A DNA stretch of 64,000 nt from Baylisascaris procyonis. Its lineage: Eukaryota > Nematoda > Chromadorea > Rhabditida > Ascarididae. The translations under genes and the position numbers were made by a program. The DNA lies in the NCBI GenBank assembly GCA_037389465.1, contig JAZARR010000032.1, forward strand, positions 620,001 through 684,000, read 5' to 3'. Below, piece by piece: positions 63,625-64,000 of the stretch. The notes beneath the pieces were generated by a model. The model was given only the letters and a program-made list of their open reading frames with translations, did no database searches and had not been told where the DNA came from. Position 1 is the first letter of the stretch. Each line of letters starts with the position of its first letter.

Positions 63625-64000
63625 CTAAAAAATCGTCGAACATTCAATCGGTGAATAGTAAAAATATAGCTTTTTTTAAAAACTACAATGGTTGAATTGC
63701 AATTAAATTTCATCTAAATTTGTGATAAGTTTGTTGGAAATTTCTCAACTTTTTTTTTCGATACTGTTATGCGCGTTTTAACTCTATTCGAAGAGTTGAT
63801 ATCCAACGCTGTATAGCAGATGATTGATGAGCATATCAGTGATAACATTAAAAGTCAACAAACTTATTGATGAGTTTCTTAACAGATCAGCGATGGGAAT
63901 AACTTCCTCTCTCCCTCACCCCACCCCCCTCTCCTCATAATCACCTTGGAATATTTGTCACATCAAAATTCATACCCTCTATAGTAATGCATCTCAATCC
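63625..64000. other. Intron of the large gene, no exon seen
   Basis: The first visible exon starts at an acceptor in phase 1, so the gene continues to the right. No further exon was recognised in these 376 bases; a C-rich run lies near 63910-63936. Confidence 0.6.

Overview
This window looks like nuclear DNA from a nematode. It is AT-rich, its genes are split by many GT-AG introns, and several start codons sit just behind a TTTCAG-type acceptor, as expected for spliced-leader trans-splicing. The recognisable proteins also fit: a TWK-type two-pore potassium channel, a STAT protein that starts at the coiled coil, and a long modular protease-inhibitor-like membrane protein. Long introns and tRNA-derived repeats would suit a parasitic clade III worm, but that placement is a guess. 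No bacterial genes, CRISPR array, intact tRNA or rRNA gene was seen.

Layout: (1) 0.45-6.73 kb, plus strand, 3' part of a two-pore potassium channel whose 5' end lies left of the window. (2) 11.5-13.7 kb, plus strand, exons of a gene I cannot identify. (3) 16.9-23.6 kb, minus strand, a cluster of small secreted cysteine-rich proteins. Two genes are intact, with three exons and 114 codons each, and two apparent relics lie between them. Their exons are too short to show as long ORFs and I do not recognise the family; this is the best candidate here for something undescribed. (4) 24.9-25.4 kb, probable LINE relic. (5) 26.4-29.35 kb, plus strand, TSR2 (40S ribosome biogenesis). (6) 36.3-45.6 kb, plus strand, 13-exon STAT. 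(7) 48.6-63.6 kb, minus strand, at least 26 exons of a type I membrane protein. It has repeated WAP, thyroglobulin-1, antistasin-like and cysteine-rich (lustrin-type) modules, one Kunitz domain, a juxtamembrane domain, a transmembrane helix and a short tail. Its 5' end lies right of the window.

Four copies of a dispersed repeat (about 4.3-5.2, 21.0-21.9, 31.5-33.0 and 33.1-34.05 kb) carry a tRNA-like head and 1-4 internal units of 170-177 bp.

The genes do not form a pathway. The secreted family and the large inhibitor-like membrane protein both act outside the cell. STAT and TSR2 are intracellular housekeeping or signalling genes. Exon boundaries were read by hand and checked by codon phase; they agree across all junctions of the secreted genes and TSR2 and the visible junctions of the channel, and across all but one of STAT. 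The large gene is consistent apart from one in-frame TGA near 51.63 kb.
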